A DNA stretch of 12,699 nt, from contig CANHQC010000022.1 of the NCBI GenBank assembly GCA_947462695.1, positions 1 through 12,699 on the forward strand. The letters run 5' to 3'. Source of the stretch: Flavobacteriales bacterium. GTDB lineage: Bacteria > Bacteroidota > Bacteroidia > Flavobacteriales_D > Crocinitomicaceae. Made by a program: the position numbers and the translations under genes. The notes below the pieces were generated by a model. That model did not search any database. It saw nothing but the letters and a program-made list of their open reading frames with translations, and had not been told where the DNA came from. Positions 1 through 5,899 of the stretch are shown here, in pieces (the stretch's first letter is position 1; every line of letters starts with the position of its first letter).

Positions 1-1218
1 CTCAACGACACCAAATTTTGAAGGAGGAAGAATATTGTGCTTCGCCCGATCAGATTGCATGAACTGCTTAATTTTTTCAAACAATGTTTTATTGTTCTCT
101 CGATCGTGCATATCAATGAAATCGATGCAGACAATTCCTCCCATGTCTCGTAATTGAAGTACACGTGCAATTTCCTCTGCCGCTTCAATATTCGTAGCTA
201 ATGCATTACTCTCCTGGCCATCTGCACCTTTTCTATTGCCGCTATTTACGTCAATAACATGCATAGCTTCAGTGTGTTCAATAATCAAATACCCACCACT
301 AGGAAGAGGTACTTTTTTACCGAACAAGGCTTTTATTTGCTTATTCACGCCAAATCGCTCAAAAATCGGAATCTTGGCATCGTATTGACGAACAATTTTC
401 TCTCTATCTGGTGCAATGTCTGAGACAAAATCTTTGATTTGCGTGTACAACTTTTCGTCATTCACATGGATATTGGTAAAATCCGCATTCAACAAATCTC
501 GAAGAATGGAGGACGTTTTATCCATTTCTCCCAACACGCGCTTCGGAGGTGTCGCCTGTTTTAATGCAGTATGCATGGACTTCCACTTCTCCAATAAATT
601 TTTCAGGTCCTGATCAAGCTCCTCTATTTTCTTGTGTTGCGCAACAGTTCGAATAATAACTCCGAAATTTTTCGGCTTTATACTATCCATCAAATCTTTT
701 AGACGGCCTCTCTCTTCGTTCTCGCGTATCTTTTGTGAAATGGAAATTTTATCTGAAAAAGGCACGAGAACTAAATACCTCCCGGCCAACGTTATTTCCG
801 CGCACAACCTTGGACCTTTACTTGAAATAGGCTCTTTGGCTACCTGTACTAAAATAGGTTGAGAAGACGAAATAATATCATCTATTTTCCCATCCTTCGG
901 TATGTCCTTTTCGCCTTTAAAATAAAGCAAATCAGCAACATTCTGCTTGCCGTTTAAGGTGTCTTTTGTAAACTTATTTAACGAACTAAACTGAGGTCCT
1001 AAGTCTAAATAATGCAAAAAAGCATCTTTCTCGTAACCCACATCTACGAATGCGGCATTTAAACTTGGTACAACTTTACGCACACGTCCAAGGTATATAT
1101 CACCTACCGTGTAATCATTGTCCCCTTTTTCCTCATGGAGTTCGATAAGTTTACCGTCACGCATTAAAGCAAGCCAAATACCTCCTTTTCGGGCATCGAC
1201 TACTAATTCTAAACTCAC
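1..1218 (-). CDS. rng: Ribonuclease G/E family endoribonuclease, C-terminus cut by the window edge
   Basis: This is an RNase E/G-type endonuclease that cleaves single-stranded RNA in rRNA maturation and mRNA decay. The 406 visible residues begin MSLELVVDARKGG and contain an S1-like RNA-binding region (about residues 38-125, around GDIYLGRVRKVVPSLNAAFVDVG). The two catalytic metal-binding aspartates are D323 in VIDVNSG and D366 in CIDFIDM. Their 43-residue spacing equals that of E. coli RNase E D303/D346. The rest of the DNase-like subdomain and the C-terminal region lie beyond base 1. The start is GTG at 1218: the frame upstream reaches a stop at 1252-1254 with no ATG between. The gene lies downstream of the COX24-like micro-gene on the same strand, with a terminator hairpin between them. 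I see no convincing -7 box of its own, so it may depend on read-through. The family is certain; the choice of RNase G over a short RNase E rests on typical Bacteroidota gene content. Confidence 0.96.
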   Translation of the reverse strand, partial: MSLELVVDARKGGIWLALMRDGKLIELHEEKGDNDYTVGDIYLGRVRKVVPSLNAAFVDVGYEKDAFLHYLDLGPQFSSLNKFTKDTLNGKQNVADLLYFKGEKDIPKDGKIDDIISSSQPILVQVAKEPISSKGPRLCAEITLAGRYLVLVPFSDKISISQKIRENEERGRLKDLMDSIKPKNFGVIIRTVAQHKKIEELDQDLKNLLEKWKSMHTALKQATPPKRVLGEMDKTSSILRDLLNADFTNIHVNDEKLYTQIKDFVSDIAPDREKIVRQYDAKIPIFERFGVNKQIKALFGKKVPLPSGGYLIIEHTEAMHVIDVNSGNRKGADGQESNALATNIEAAEEIARVLQLRDMGGIVCIDFIDMHDRENNKTLFEKIKQFMQSDRAKHNILPPSKFGVVE

Positions 1219-1245
1219 GGAAACTTTTTTAACGTAATGAAATAG

Positions 1246-1274
1246 AAAAACTTAGCATACACTGTACGCTAAGT
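1246..1274 (-). terminator. Intrinsic terminator between the COX24-like gene and rng
   Basis: On the minus strand ACTTAGCGTAC, loop AGT, and GTATGCTAAGT form an 11-bp stem with one G-U wobble, directly followed by four more T (five in the run including the last stem base). The same sequence read on the plus strand has an A-C mismatch at the wobble position, so the fold favours minus-strand RNA. It lies 22 bp after the stop of the small gene and 27 bp before the rng start. It may fully stop, or only attenuate, transcription into rng. The stem is only moderately GC-rich, so efficiency is uncertain. Confidence 0.7.
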
Positions 1275-1296
1275 CAAACTCATTGAAGCAAACAAA

Positions 1297-1389
1297 TTAC
1301 TTCTTCTTCTTGTGACGGTTTTTTCTAAGTCTTTTCTTACGCTTGTGCGTCGCCATCTTGTGTCTTTTTCTTTTCTTACCGCTTGGCAT
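1297..1389 (-). CDS. 30-residue AURKAIP1/COX24-domain protein (mS38/bS22-like, probable small-subunit ribosomal protein)
   Basis: The gene encodes MPSGKKRKRHKMATHKRKKR followed by LRKNRHKKKK: 30 residues with 12 Lys, 6 Arg, 3 His and no acidic residue. The pattern (basic block, KM, HK, then KKRLRKNR) matches the COX24_C/AURKAIP1 domain (DUF1713). That domain occurs in mitochondrial ribosomal protein mS38 and in the mycobacterial small-subunit protein bS22, where such peptides thread into rRNA. A micro-gene of this type is conserved in Bacteroidota. I infer a ribosomal role; nothing here proves it. The ATG at 1389 is the only sensible start, and TAA is at 1297-1299. Terminator hairpins lie on both sides (1440-1471 upstream, 1246-1274 downstream), so it should be a short independent transcript, yet I see no clean TAnnTTTG box in 1390-1439. 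It is easily missed because of its length. Confidence 0.88.
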   Translation of the reverse strand: MPSGKKRKRHKMATHKRKKRLRKNRHKKKK

Positions 1390-1430
1390 AAATTCTATAT
1401 ATTAAGTTATTCTAATTCTTTTTTATTCCA

Positions 1431-1462
1431 TTCCAAATGAAAAAAAACACTCCCATTTGGAA
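1431..1462. repeat. 9-bp perfect inverted repeat competing with the HU terminator
   Basis: TTCCAAATG at 1431-1439 is the exact reverse complement of CATTTGGAA at 1454-1462, with a 14-base spacer. The right arm is the loop of the terminator hairpin at 1440-1471. In minus-strand RNA the two folds therefore cannot form together unless as a pseudoknot: loop bases would pair with sequence just after the U-run. The function is unknown; chance is possible in AT-rich sequence. Confidence 0.6.
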
Positions 1463-1471
1463 ACAGGAGTG
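1440..1471 (-). terminator. Intrinsic terminator downstream of the HU-family gene
   Basis: On the minus strand CACTCC (1471-1466) pairs perfectly with GGAGTG (1453-1448) around a 12-base loop, followed immediately by eight T (1447-1440). It lies 43 bases after the stop of the HU-family gene and 50 bases before the COX24-like start. It fits the end of the HU transcript and separates it from the next gene. Confidence 0.82.
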
Positions 1472-1514
1472 CAAAGATAATGATTTCTTGCGAAAAACAA
1501 AAAACCTATATCGC

Positions 1515-1805
1515 TTAGCTCACTTGAACCTTATTTTTAACCTCTTCAACAAACGTTTTAGCCGGTTTAAATGACGGAATGTTGTGGGCAGGAATAATAA
1601 TTGTTGTGTTCTTCGAAATATTTCTTCCTGTCTTTTCTGCTCGCTCTTTAACAACGAAACTTCCAAAACCACGCAGGTAAACATTCTCTCCTTTTGCTAA
1701 TGATGCTTTAATAGCGGTCATAAACGACTCCACTGCTTTAAGTGCTTCTACACGTTCTAATCCTGTTTCCTCTGCTATACCAGCAACGATGTCTGCTTTT
1801 GTCAT
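1515..1805 (-). CDS. HU/IHF-family DNA-binding protein
   Basis: This is a 96-residue nucleoid-associated protein of the HU/IHF fold that bends DNA as a dimer. It begins MTKADIVAGIAEETGLERVEAL. The central ENVYLRGFGSFVVKERAEKTGRN holds the GFGSF signature of the family and the start of the beta-arm. The arm tip IIIPAHNIPSFKPAKTF carries the intercalating proline in IPSFKPA. Length matches the family. A longer reading begins at a TTG at 1847 and adds 14 residues (MSSKNHFVELIDKN). I reject it because that TTG is the end of a TACTTTTG -7 box, and HU proteins normally begin at MTKADIV. It is transcribed divergently from mutY and followed by a strong terminator. HU cannot be told from IHF by sequence here, so no symbol is given. 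Confidence 0.95.
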   Translation of the reverse strand: MTKADIVAGIAEETGLERVEALKAVESFMTAIKASLAKGENVYLRGFGSFVVKERAEKTGRNISKNTTIIIPAHNIPSFKPAKTFVEEVKNKVQVS

Positions 1806-1844
1806 GTTTTTATCTATTAATTCTACAAAGTGGTTTTTCGACGA

Positions 1845-1852
1845 CAAAAGTA
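1845..1852 (-). promoter_or_regulatory. -7 box (TACTTTTG) for the HU-family gene
   Basis: TACTTTTG on the minus strand matches the Bacteroidota -7 consensus TAnnTTTG exactly. It ends 39 bases before the HU ATG at 1805, which predicts a leader of about 35 bases. No TTTG or TTG is found at the expected -33 distance. Where a -33 element would sit overlaps the mutY -7 box on the other strand. Confidence 0.55.
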
Positions 1853-1868
1853 ATTCACTAAAAGATTA

Positions 1869-1876
1869 TATTTTTG
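1869..1876 (+). promoter_or_regulatory. -7 box (TATTTTTG) for mutY
   Basis: TATTTTTG matches TAnnTTTG and ends 33 bases before the mutY ATG at 1910. No good -33 TTG is visible upstream; that position lies on the divergent HU -7 box. Such boxes arise easily in AT-rich DNA, so support is moderate. Confidence 0.45.
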
Positions 1877-1909
1877 CTTTCTCTGAAAAAAAAGTGATTT
1901 TTTCCCTGA

Positions 1910-2932
1910 ATGAACGATTTTACGCCACAAATAACAGATTGGTATAGACAAAATAAACGTGATTTGCCATGGCGAAACACTCGTGACCCCTACCTCATTT
2001 GGATTTCAGAAGTTATTCTGCAACAAACAAGAGTAGACCAAGGAATTGGTTATTACTACCGCTTTTCTGAACGCTTTCCGACAATAACACATTTTGCTCA
2101 GGCTGATCTTCAAGAAATATTAAACCTATGGCAAGGATTGGGTTACTACAGCCGAGCCAGAAACATGCACGTAACAGCACAACTGATTTTGAACACCTGT
2201 AATGGAGTCTTTCCAAATAACTACACTTCGTTGATTCAACTTAAGGGAATTGGACCCTACACCGCGGCAGCAATCGCATCTTTTTCCTTTAAAGAACCCG
2301 TCGCAGTTGTTGACGGAAATGTGTATCGGGTTCTGAGTAGATTTTTTGACATTGACGAACCAATCGATAAATCATCTTCTCGAAAACTATTTACAGAAAT
2401 TGCGCAATCGCTCATCGACCAAAACCAGCCTGATTTATTCAATCAAGCCATAATGGAATTTGGTGCACTTCTTTGTACACCAAAAAAACCAAAATGCTTG
2501 GAGTGTCCAATTAATGAATCGTGCGCTTCTTTGCGAAACGGAACAGTTCTCGAACGACCGGTAAAATCAAAACGCACGAAAAGCAAATCGCGATACCTCC
2601 ATTATGCGATCTTTAATTCAAACGGACAAACGCTTATTCAACAGCGGAAGTCAAAAGACATCTGGCAACAATTGTGGGAATTTCCACTCATTGAAACAGA
2701 TGACAAAGTCGTTCTTTCTGCTGAACAGTGGGAAATGAATGAGTTCACCTATTGTTCTGATGAAATCATTCATATCCTTTCTCACCAGCGACTTCATGTT
2801 CGATTTTATGTATTTCATAAATTCCCGACCAAAACGCTCGAAAATTGGAACGTAATTAGCTGGGATGATTTTCACCTTTATCCGCAACCACGACTTATCG
2901 ATCGGTTCATTAACGAACAGTTTGTCCTTTAA
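1910..2932 (+). CDS. mutY: A/G-specific adenine DNA glycosylase MutY
   Basis: MutY removes adenine mispaired with 8-oxoguanine in base-excision repair. At 340 residues it has the normal family length. Catalytic Glu34 lies in SEVILQQTRV, the helix-hairpin-helix is LKGIGPYTAAAIA (residues 111-123), and catalytic Asp135 lies in VVDGNVYRV. The [4Fe-4S] cluster cysteines are C189, C196, C199 and C205 (C-x6-C-x2-C-x5-C). Every one of these positions is offset by three from the E. coli protein. From about residue 225 the sequence (RYLHYAIFNSNGQTLIQQRK, DIWQQLWEFPLIE) is the NUDIX-like domain that reads 8-oxoguanine. The ATG at 1910 is at the family's usual N-terminus. It is the first gene of the plus-strand cluster leading to ssb, gldE, gldD and folK. 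Confidence 0.97.
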   Translation: MNDFTPQITDWYRQNKRDLPWRNTRDPYLIWISEVILQQTRVDQGIGYYYRFSERFPTITHFAQADLQEILNLWQGLGYYSRARNMHVTAQLILNTCNGVFPNNYTSLIQLKGIGPYTAAAIASFSFKEPVAVVDGNVYRVLSRFFDIDEPIDKSSSRKLFTEIAQSLIDQNQPDLFNQAIMEFGALLCTPKKPKCLECPINESCASLRNGTVLERPVKSKRTKSKSRYLHYAIFNSNGQTLIQQRKSKDIWQQLWEFPLIETDDKVVLSAEQWEMNEFTYCSDEIIHILSHQRLHVRFYVFHKFPTKTLENWNVISWDDFHLYPQPRLIDRFINEQFVL

Positions 2933-2950
2933 GATAAAGCTGTATATTTG
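2921..2950 (+). promoter_or_regulatory. Promoter for ssb (TTTG, 18 bp, TATATTTG)
   Basis: TTTG at 2921-2924, an 18-bp spacer and TATATTTG at 2943-2950 match both Bacteroidota promoter elements at accepted spacing. This is the best promoter in the window. The -33 element lies inside the last codons of mutY. The -7 box ends only 6 bases before the ssb ATG, so the transcript would have almost no leader. It would let ssb-gldE-gldD be expressed independently of mutY. Confidence 0.7.
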
Positions 2951-2956
2951 TTCATT

Positions 2957-3409
2957 ATGGCTGGAAGTGTTAATAAAGTTATATTAATCGGGAACCTAGG
3001 GAAAGACCCTGAAATTAGGCACCTAGAAAATGGTGCTACTGTCGGAAATTTTTCGATTGCCACATCGGAAAGCTACACTGATCGAACGACTGGTGAAAAA
3101 AGAGAAAGTACAGATTGGCATGACATTGTTGTCTGGAGAGGACTTGCTGAAATCACAGAGAAATACTTAAAGAAAGGCACAAAGGTATTTATTGAGGGAA
3201 AACTCAAAAAAAGATCATGGCAAGACAAAGAAGGCAATACGCGTTACACCATTGAAGTGGTTGCTGATGAACTGACTATTCTCTCACGTTCAGAACAGAG
3301 TGAACGCACAATGAACACAGGTCAATTTTCAAATGAAGGAACCCCAACACCACCAACATCATTGCCAGAATTTGGTAATGACCCTGTTGGAGATGGATTA
3401 CCGTTTTAA
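2957..3409 (+). CDS. ssb: Single-stranded DNA-binding protein
   Basis: SSB coats single-stranded DNA in replication, recombination and repair. The 150-residue protein begins MAGSVNKVILIGNLGKDPEIR and has the OB-fold core to about residue 108, including TDWHDIVVWRGLAEITEKYLKKG and KLKKRSWQDKEGNTRYTIEVVADEL. A short flexible linker rich in Ser, Thr and Pro follows. It ends in the partner-binding tip DPVGDGLPF, a variant of the acidic DDDIPF-type tail. A reading from a TTG at 2948 adds MFI, but that TTG is the end of the -7 promoter box, so ATG 2957 is the start. It lies 24 bp after mutY and 5 bp before gldE. Confidence 0.96.
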   Translation: MAGSVNKVILIGNLGKDPEIRHLENGATVGNFSIATSESYTDRTTGEKRESTDWHDIVVWRGLAEITEKYLKKGTKVFIEGKLKKRSWQDKEGNTRYTIEVVADELTILSRSEQSERTMNTGQFSNEGTPTPPTSLPEFGNDPVGDGLPF

Positions 3410-3414
3410 TTGAG

Positions 3415-4752
3415 ATGATCGCCCCAGAACCTCCGAGTTTCCTGCCTCTTCTTGAGGCTTTCCCGCACCATTTTAATCTTTCTGGAACCATTACTGGTGC
3501 GCTTATCTTGTTACTTCTTCTTTTTTTGTCGGGACTTGCGTCAGGAACGGAATCTGCATTCTTTTCGCTAAGTCCGCAAGATAAAGAAGAATTGAAAAAT
3601 GAAGAAAGCAAAGCCGCAAGGACAGCAATTCACTTACTTGAACACCCAAAAGAACTTCTTGCCACCCTTTTAATTCTGAACAACTTTGTCAACGTAGGCA
3701 TTGTCATACTTTCCAGTTACCTTCTCAATCAACTTTATCCCGAAACACATGAAAACGAAGTTATTCGCTTCATGGTTGAAGTCATTGGCATCACTTTTAC
3801 GATTCTATTAATTGGTGAAGTCATTCCTAAGATTTGGTCGTCAAAAAACGCGTTGAAAATGGCTAAACTAATGAGTATTCCAATTCATACGTTACGGGCG
3901 CTTCCCCCACTTTCATGGTTGAAACGCCTTCTTGTGAATGGAACAAATTTCATTCAGAGAAAAACAACGAAAAAAGGCATGACGATTACCTCGAATGACT
4001 TAGAACAAGCGTTGGCTTTGACTCGAGAGCATTCCACCTCAGATGAAGAGCACAAAATACTTGAAGGAATTGTTAGGTTTGGGAACACGGAAGTATGTCA
4101 GATTATGAAATCACGACTGGATGTAGTAGCTATCGAACAATCCAAAAGTTTTACCGAATTGTACGATATAATACTTGAAGCAGGCTATTCCAGAATTCCT
4201 GTATTTGAAGAAACCTTTGACAATGTGACCGGTGTACTTTACATCAAAGATTTATTGCCATTTTTAGGTGAGGCAAAAGAATTCGACTGGAAAAAGTTAG
4301 TTCGAAAACCCTTCTTTGTTCCTGAAAACAAAAAAATAGACGACTTGCTAAAGGAATTTCAACACAAGAAAATGCACATGGCCATTGTTGTAGATGAATA
4401 TGGCGGGGCCAATGGTATAATTACGTTAGAAGATGTGTTGGAAGAAATAGTTGGAGATATTACCGATGAATTTGACGAGTTGGACATCGTGTACTCAAAG
4501 CTAAACGATTATACTTTTGTGTTTGAAGGCAAAACATCCTTAGTAGATTTCTACAAAGTAACTGACACCGATAGTAAACCTTTTGAACAGGTGAAAGGTG
4601 ACGCTGAAACGCTTGGTGGATTTATTACTGAACAAGCTGGAAAAATTCTAAAAAACAATGAATTTATTGAAATTGGCGGAGTGAAACTCATTGTTGAGTC
4701 ATCCGACAAAAGAAGAGTTAAAATGATCAAAACCATTTTGCCGTATGAATAA
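3415..4752 (+). CDS. gldE: Gliding motility-associated membrane protein GldE (CNNM/CBS/CorC-type)
   Basis: GldE is an inner-membrane protein of the CNNM/CorC (HlyC) family, found in Bacteroidota next to gldD. In Flavobacterium it can partly compensate for defects in GldD. The 445 residues show an N-terminal DUF21 membrane domain: a helix at about 26-43, then the GTESAFFSLS motif, a second helix around LLATLLILNNFVNVGIVIL, and a third ending in GEVIPK. Two CBS modules follow at about 230-285 and 305-350 (IVVDEYGGANGIITLEDVLEEIVGDI). The C-terminal CorC_HlyC-associated domain covers about 365-440 (GDAETLGGFI and on). Family members are linked to Mg2+ or other cation transport; that function is not shown for GldE. 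The start is ATG 3415, 5 bp after ssb. The stop overlaps gldD by 8 bp, implying coupled translation. Confidence 0.93.
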   Translation: MIAPEPPSFLPLLEAFPHHFNLSGTITGALILLLLLFLSGLASGTESAFFSLSPQDKEELKNEESKAARTAIHLLEHPKELLATLLILNNFVNVGIVILSSYLLNQLYPETHENEVIRFMVEVIGITFTILLIGEVIPKIWSSKNALKMAKLMSIPIHTLRALPPLSWLKRLLVNGTNFIQRKTTKKGMTITSNDLEQALALTREHSTSDEEHKILEGIVRFGNTEVCQIMKSRLDVVAIEQSKSFTELYDIILEAGYSRIPVFEETFDNVTGVLYIKDLLPFLGEAKEFDWKKLVRKPFFVPENKKIDDLLKEFQHKKMHMAIVVDEYGGANGIITLEDVLEEIVGDITDEFDELDIVYSKLNDYTFVFEGKTSLVDFYKVTDTDSKPFEQVKGDAETLGGFITEQAGKILKNNEFIEIGGVKLIVESSDKRRVKMIKTILPYE

Positions 4753-5329
4753 TCCCTTGAAACATGCCGTCGTTTTCACTTTGACCATTCTAGCTTTAGT
4801 GGGATGCAAAGACCAGGTTTTAATTCCAAAGCCGCCAACTTATTTAAAATTGGATCTACCCGAACATTCTTACCAAATCTATTCGTCACCTTGTGGATAT
4901 TCATTTGAAGCATCATCCCTTTTCGAAGTAAAAGATGTGTATGACACAGTCGGAATTATAACGTGCCATAAAGACATTAAAATACCCAAACTAAATGCTG
5001 TCATGCATTTTTCATTTATCCCGATGAAGGAGCCGTTGTCTACTTATGTAAACTTTTCAAACGATAAGGTGGATGAACATAAACTTAAGGCAACTGCTAT
5101 TGAGGATGAACAAATCATTCGTTCAAAAGACAATGTATTTGGAACATTCTTCGAATTACAAGGCGATGTCGCTTCCCCATTTCAGTTTTACTTGACCGAT
5201 TCAACAGACAACTTTGTGAGTGGTGTAATCTATTTCAATAACCGTCCAAACTACGACTCACTAAGACCGACGCTAGATTACTTGAAAATCGACTTGATGC
5301 ATATGATGAAAACATTCAAGTGGAAATGA
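4745..5329 (+). CDS. gldD: Gliding motility lipoprotein GldD
   Basis: GldD is a lipoprotein needed for gliding and type IX secretion-related surface functions in Flavobacterium. Its biochemical role is not known. The 194-residue product has a signal peptide (MNNPLKHAVVFTLTILALVGC) with lipobox LVGC and predicted lipidated Cys21. The PKPPTYLKLDLPEHSY motif just after it is typical of GldD. The C-terminal region NFVSGVIYFNNRPNYDSLRPTLDYLKIDLMHMMKTFKW also matches the family. The placement directly after gldE, with an 8-bp overlap, is the conserved arrangement. Having gldE and gldD does not prove the organism glides, since non-gliding relatives keep them too. The end of the gene overlaps folK by 4 bp (ATGA). 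Confidence 0.92.
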   Translation: MNNPLKHAVVFTLTILALVGCKDQVLIPKPPTYLKLDLPEHSYQIYSSPCGYSFEASSLFEVKDVYDTVGIITCHKDIKIPKLNAVMHFSFIPMKEPLSTYVNFSNDKVDEHKLKATAIEDEQIIRSKDNVFGTFFELQGDVASPFQFYLTDSTDNFVSGVIYFNNRPNYDSLRPTLDYLKIDLMHMMKTFKWK

Positions 5330-5832
5330 ATACCCTCATTTTAAGTCTTGGAAGTAATCAAGGCGAAAAACTCGATTTTCTTCTTTCAGCACTTAGCAAA
5401 ATTAAGGAAGAAATCGGCCCAATTCATGAGCACTCAAGTGTGTATGAAAGTCAACCCATCGGTTTTGAAACAGTAGATACCTTTTACAATTTGTGTGCGC
5501 ATATCACAACCCAACTAACGCCAGAATCTGCGCTGGAAAAAGCACTTCAAATTGAATCTTTACTCGGAAGGAAACGAAATTCCACAGGCTATTCCTCACG
5601 TACAATTGATATCGACCTTATTTATTTTAATGATTTAATAATTGATATTGAGGACTTAAACATCCCTCACCCGCGCATGCACGAGCGACTTTTTGTCTTA
5701 ATTCCGCTTAATGAATTGACGCACAGTATTATGCACCCCATTTACACTAAAAACACAACTGAATTAATAGCTGAAATAACAAATCAAGAAATTCCCAAAA
5801 AGGTGATCGACCGAAAACTCATTCAGTATTGA
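5326..5832 (+). CDS. folK: 2-amino-4-hydroxy-6-hydroxymethyldihydropteridine pyrophosphokinase (HPPK)
   Basis: FolK transfers pyrophosphate from ATP to 6-hydroxymethyl-7,8-dihydropterin, the step before dihydropteroate synthase in folate synthesis. The 168 residues begin MNTLILSLGSNQGEK (the LxLGSNxG signature). The middle has YESQPIGFETVDTFYNLC. The magnesium-ATP motif is SRTIDIDLIYFND, with the two conserved aspartates in DID. The substrate-loop motif HPRMHERLFVLIPLNEL follows. A GTG at 5320 would add two residues, but ATG 5326 overlaps the gldD stop as ATGA, a usual coupling arrangement, and begins at the family N-terminus. It is the last gene of the mutY-ssb-gldE-gldD-folK run. No clear hairpin terminator follows in the 67 bp before the next gene. 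Confidence 0.96.
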   Translation: MNTLILSLGSNQGEKLDFLLSALSKIKEEIGPIHEHSSVYESQPIGFETVDTFYNLCAHITTQLTPESALEKALQIESLLGRKRNSTGYSSRTIDIDLIYFNDLIIDIEDLNIPHPRMHERLFVLIPLNELTHSIMHPIYTKNTTELIAEITNQEIPKKVIDRKLIQY

Positions 5833-5864
5833 CAATTTTATTTTTTAAACAAAAATATATTCAG

Positions 5865-5872
5865 TAATTTCG
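5865..5872 (+). promoter_or_regulatory. Weak -7-like box upstream of the TPR lipoprotein gene
   Basis: TAATTTCG differs from TAnnTTTG by one base and ends 27 bases before the ATG at 5900. No -33 TTG is seen at normal spacing. Some promoter is expected here, because the following gene has its own terminator and unusual codon bias, but the exact site is uncertain. Confidence 0.25.
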
Positions 5873-5899
5873 TCACGAATTTTCTAAGAAGTAAGGTAT

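Noticed and set aside
416..862. Two open frames on the plus strand (416-613 and 632-862) opposite rng
   Set aside because: They lie wholly inside the well-supported RNase G/E coding region on the minus strand, have no recognisable domains and no promoter-like sites; they are antisense shadows.
1806..1847. N-terminal extension of 14 residues on the HU-family protein from a TTG
   Set aside because: The TTG is part of the TACTTTTG promoter box and family members start at MTKADIV.
5886..5899. Purine-rich AAGAAGTAAGG before the TPR lipoprotein start as a Shine-Dalgarno site
   Set aside because: Bacteroidota generally do not use Shine-Dalgarno pairing and neighbouring genes lack such sites; the match is weak and may be chance.
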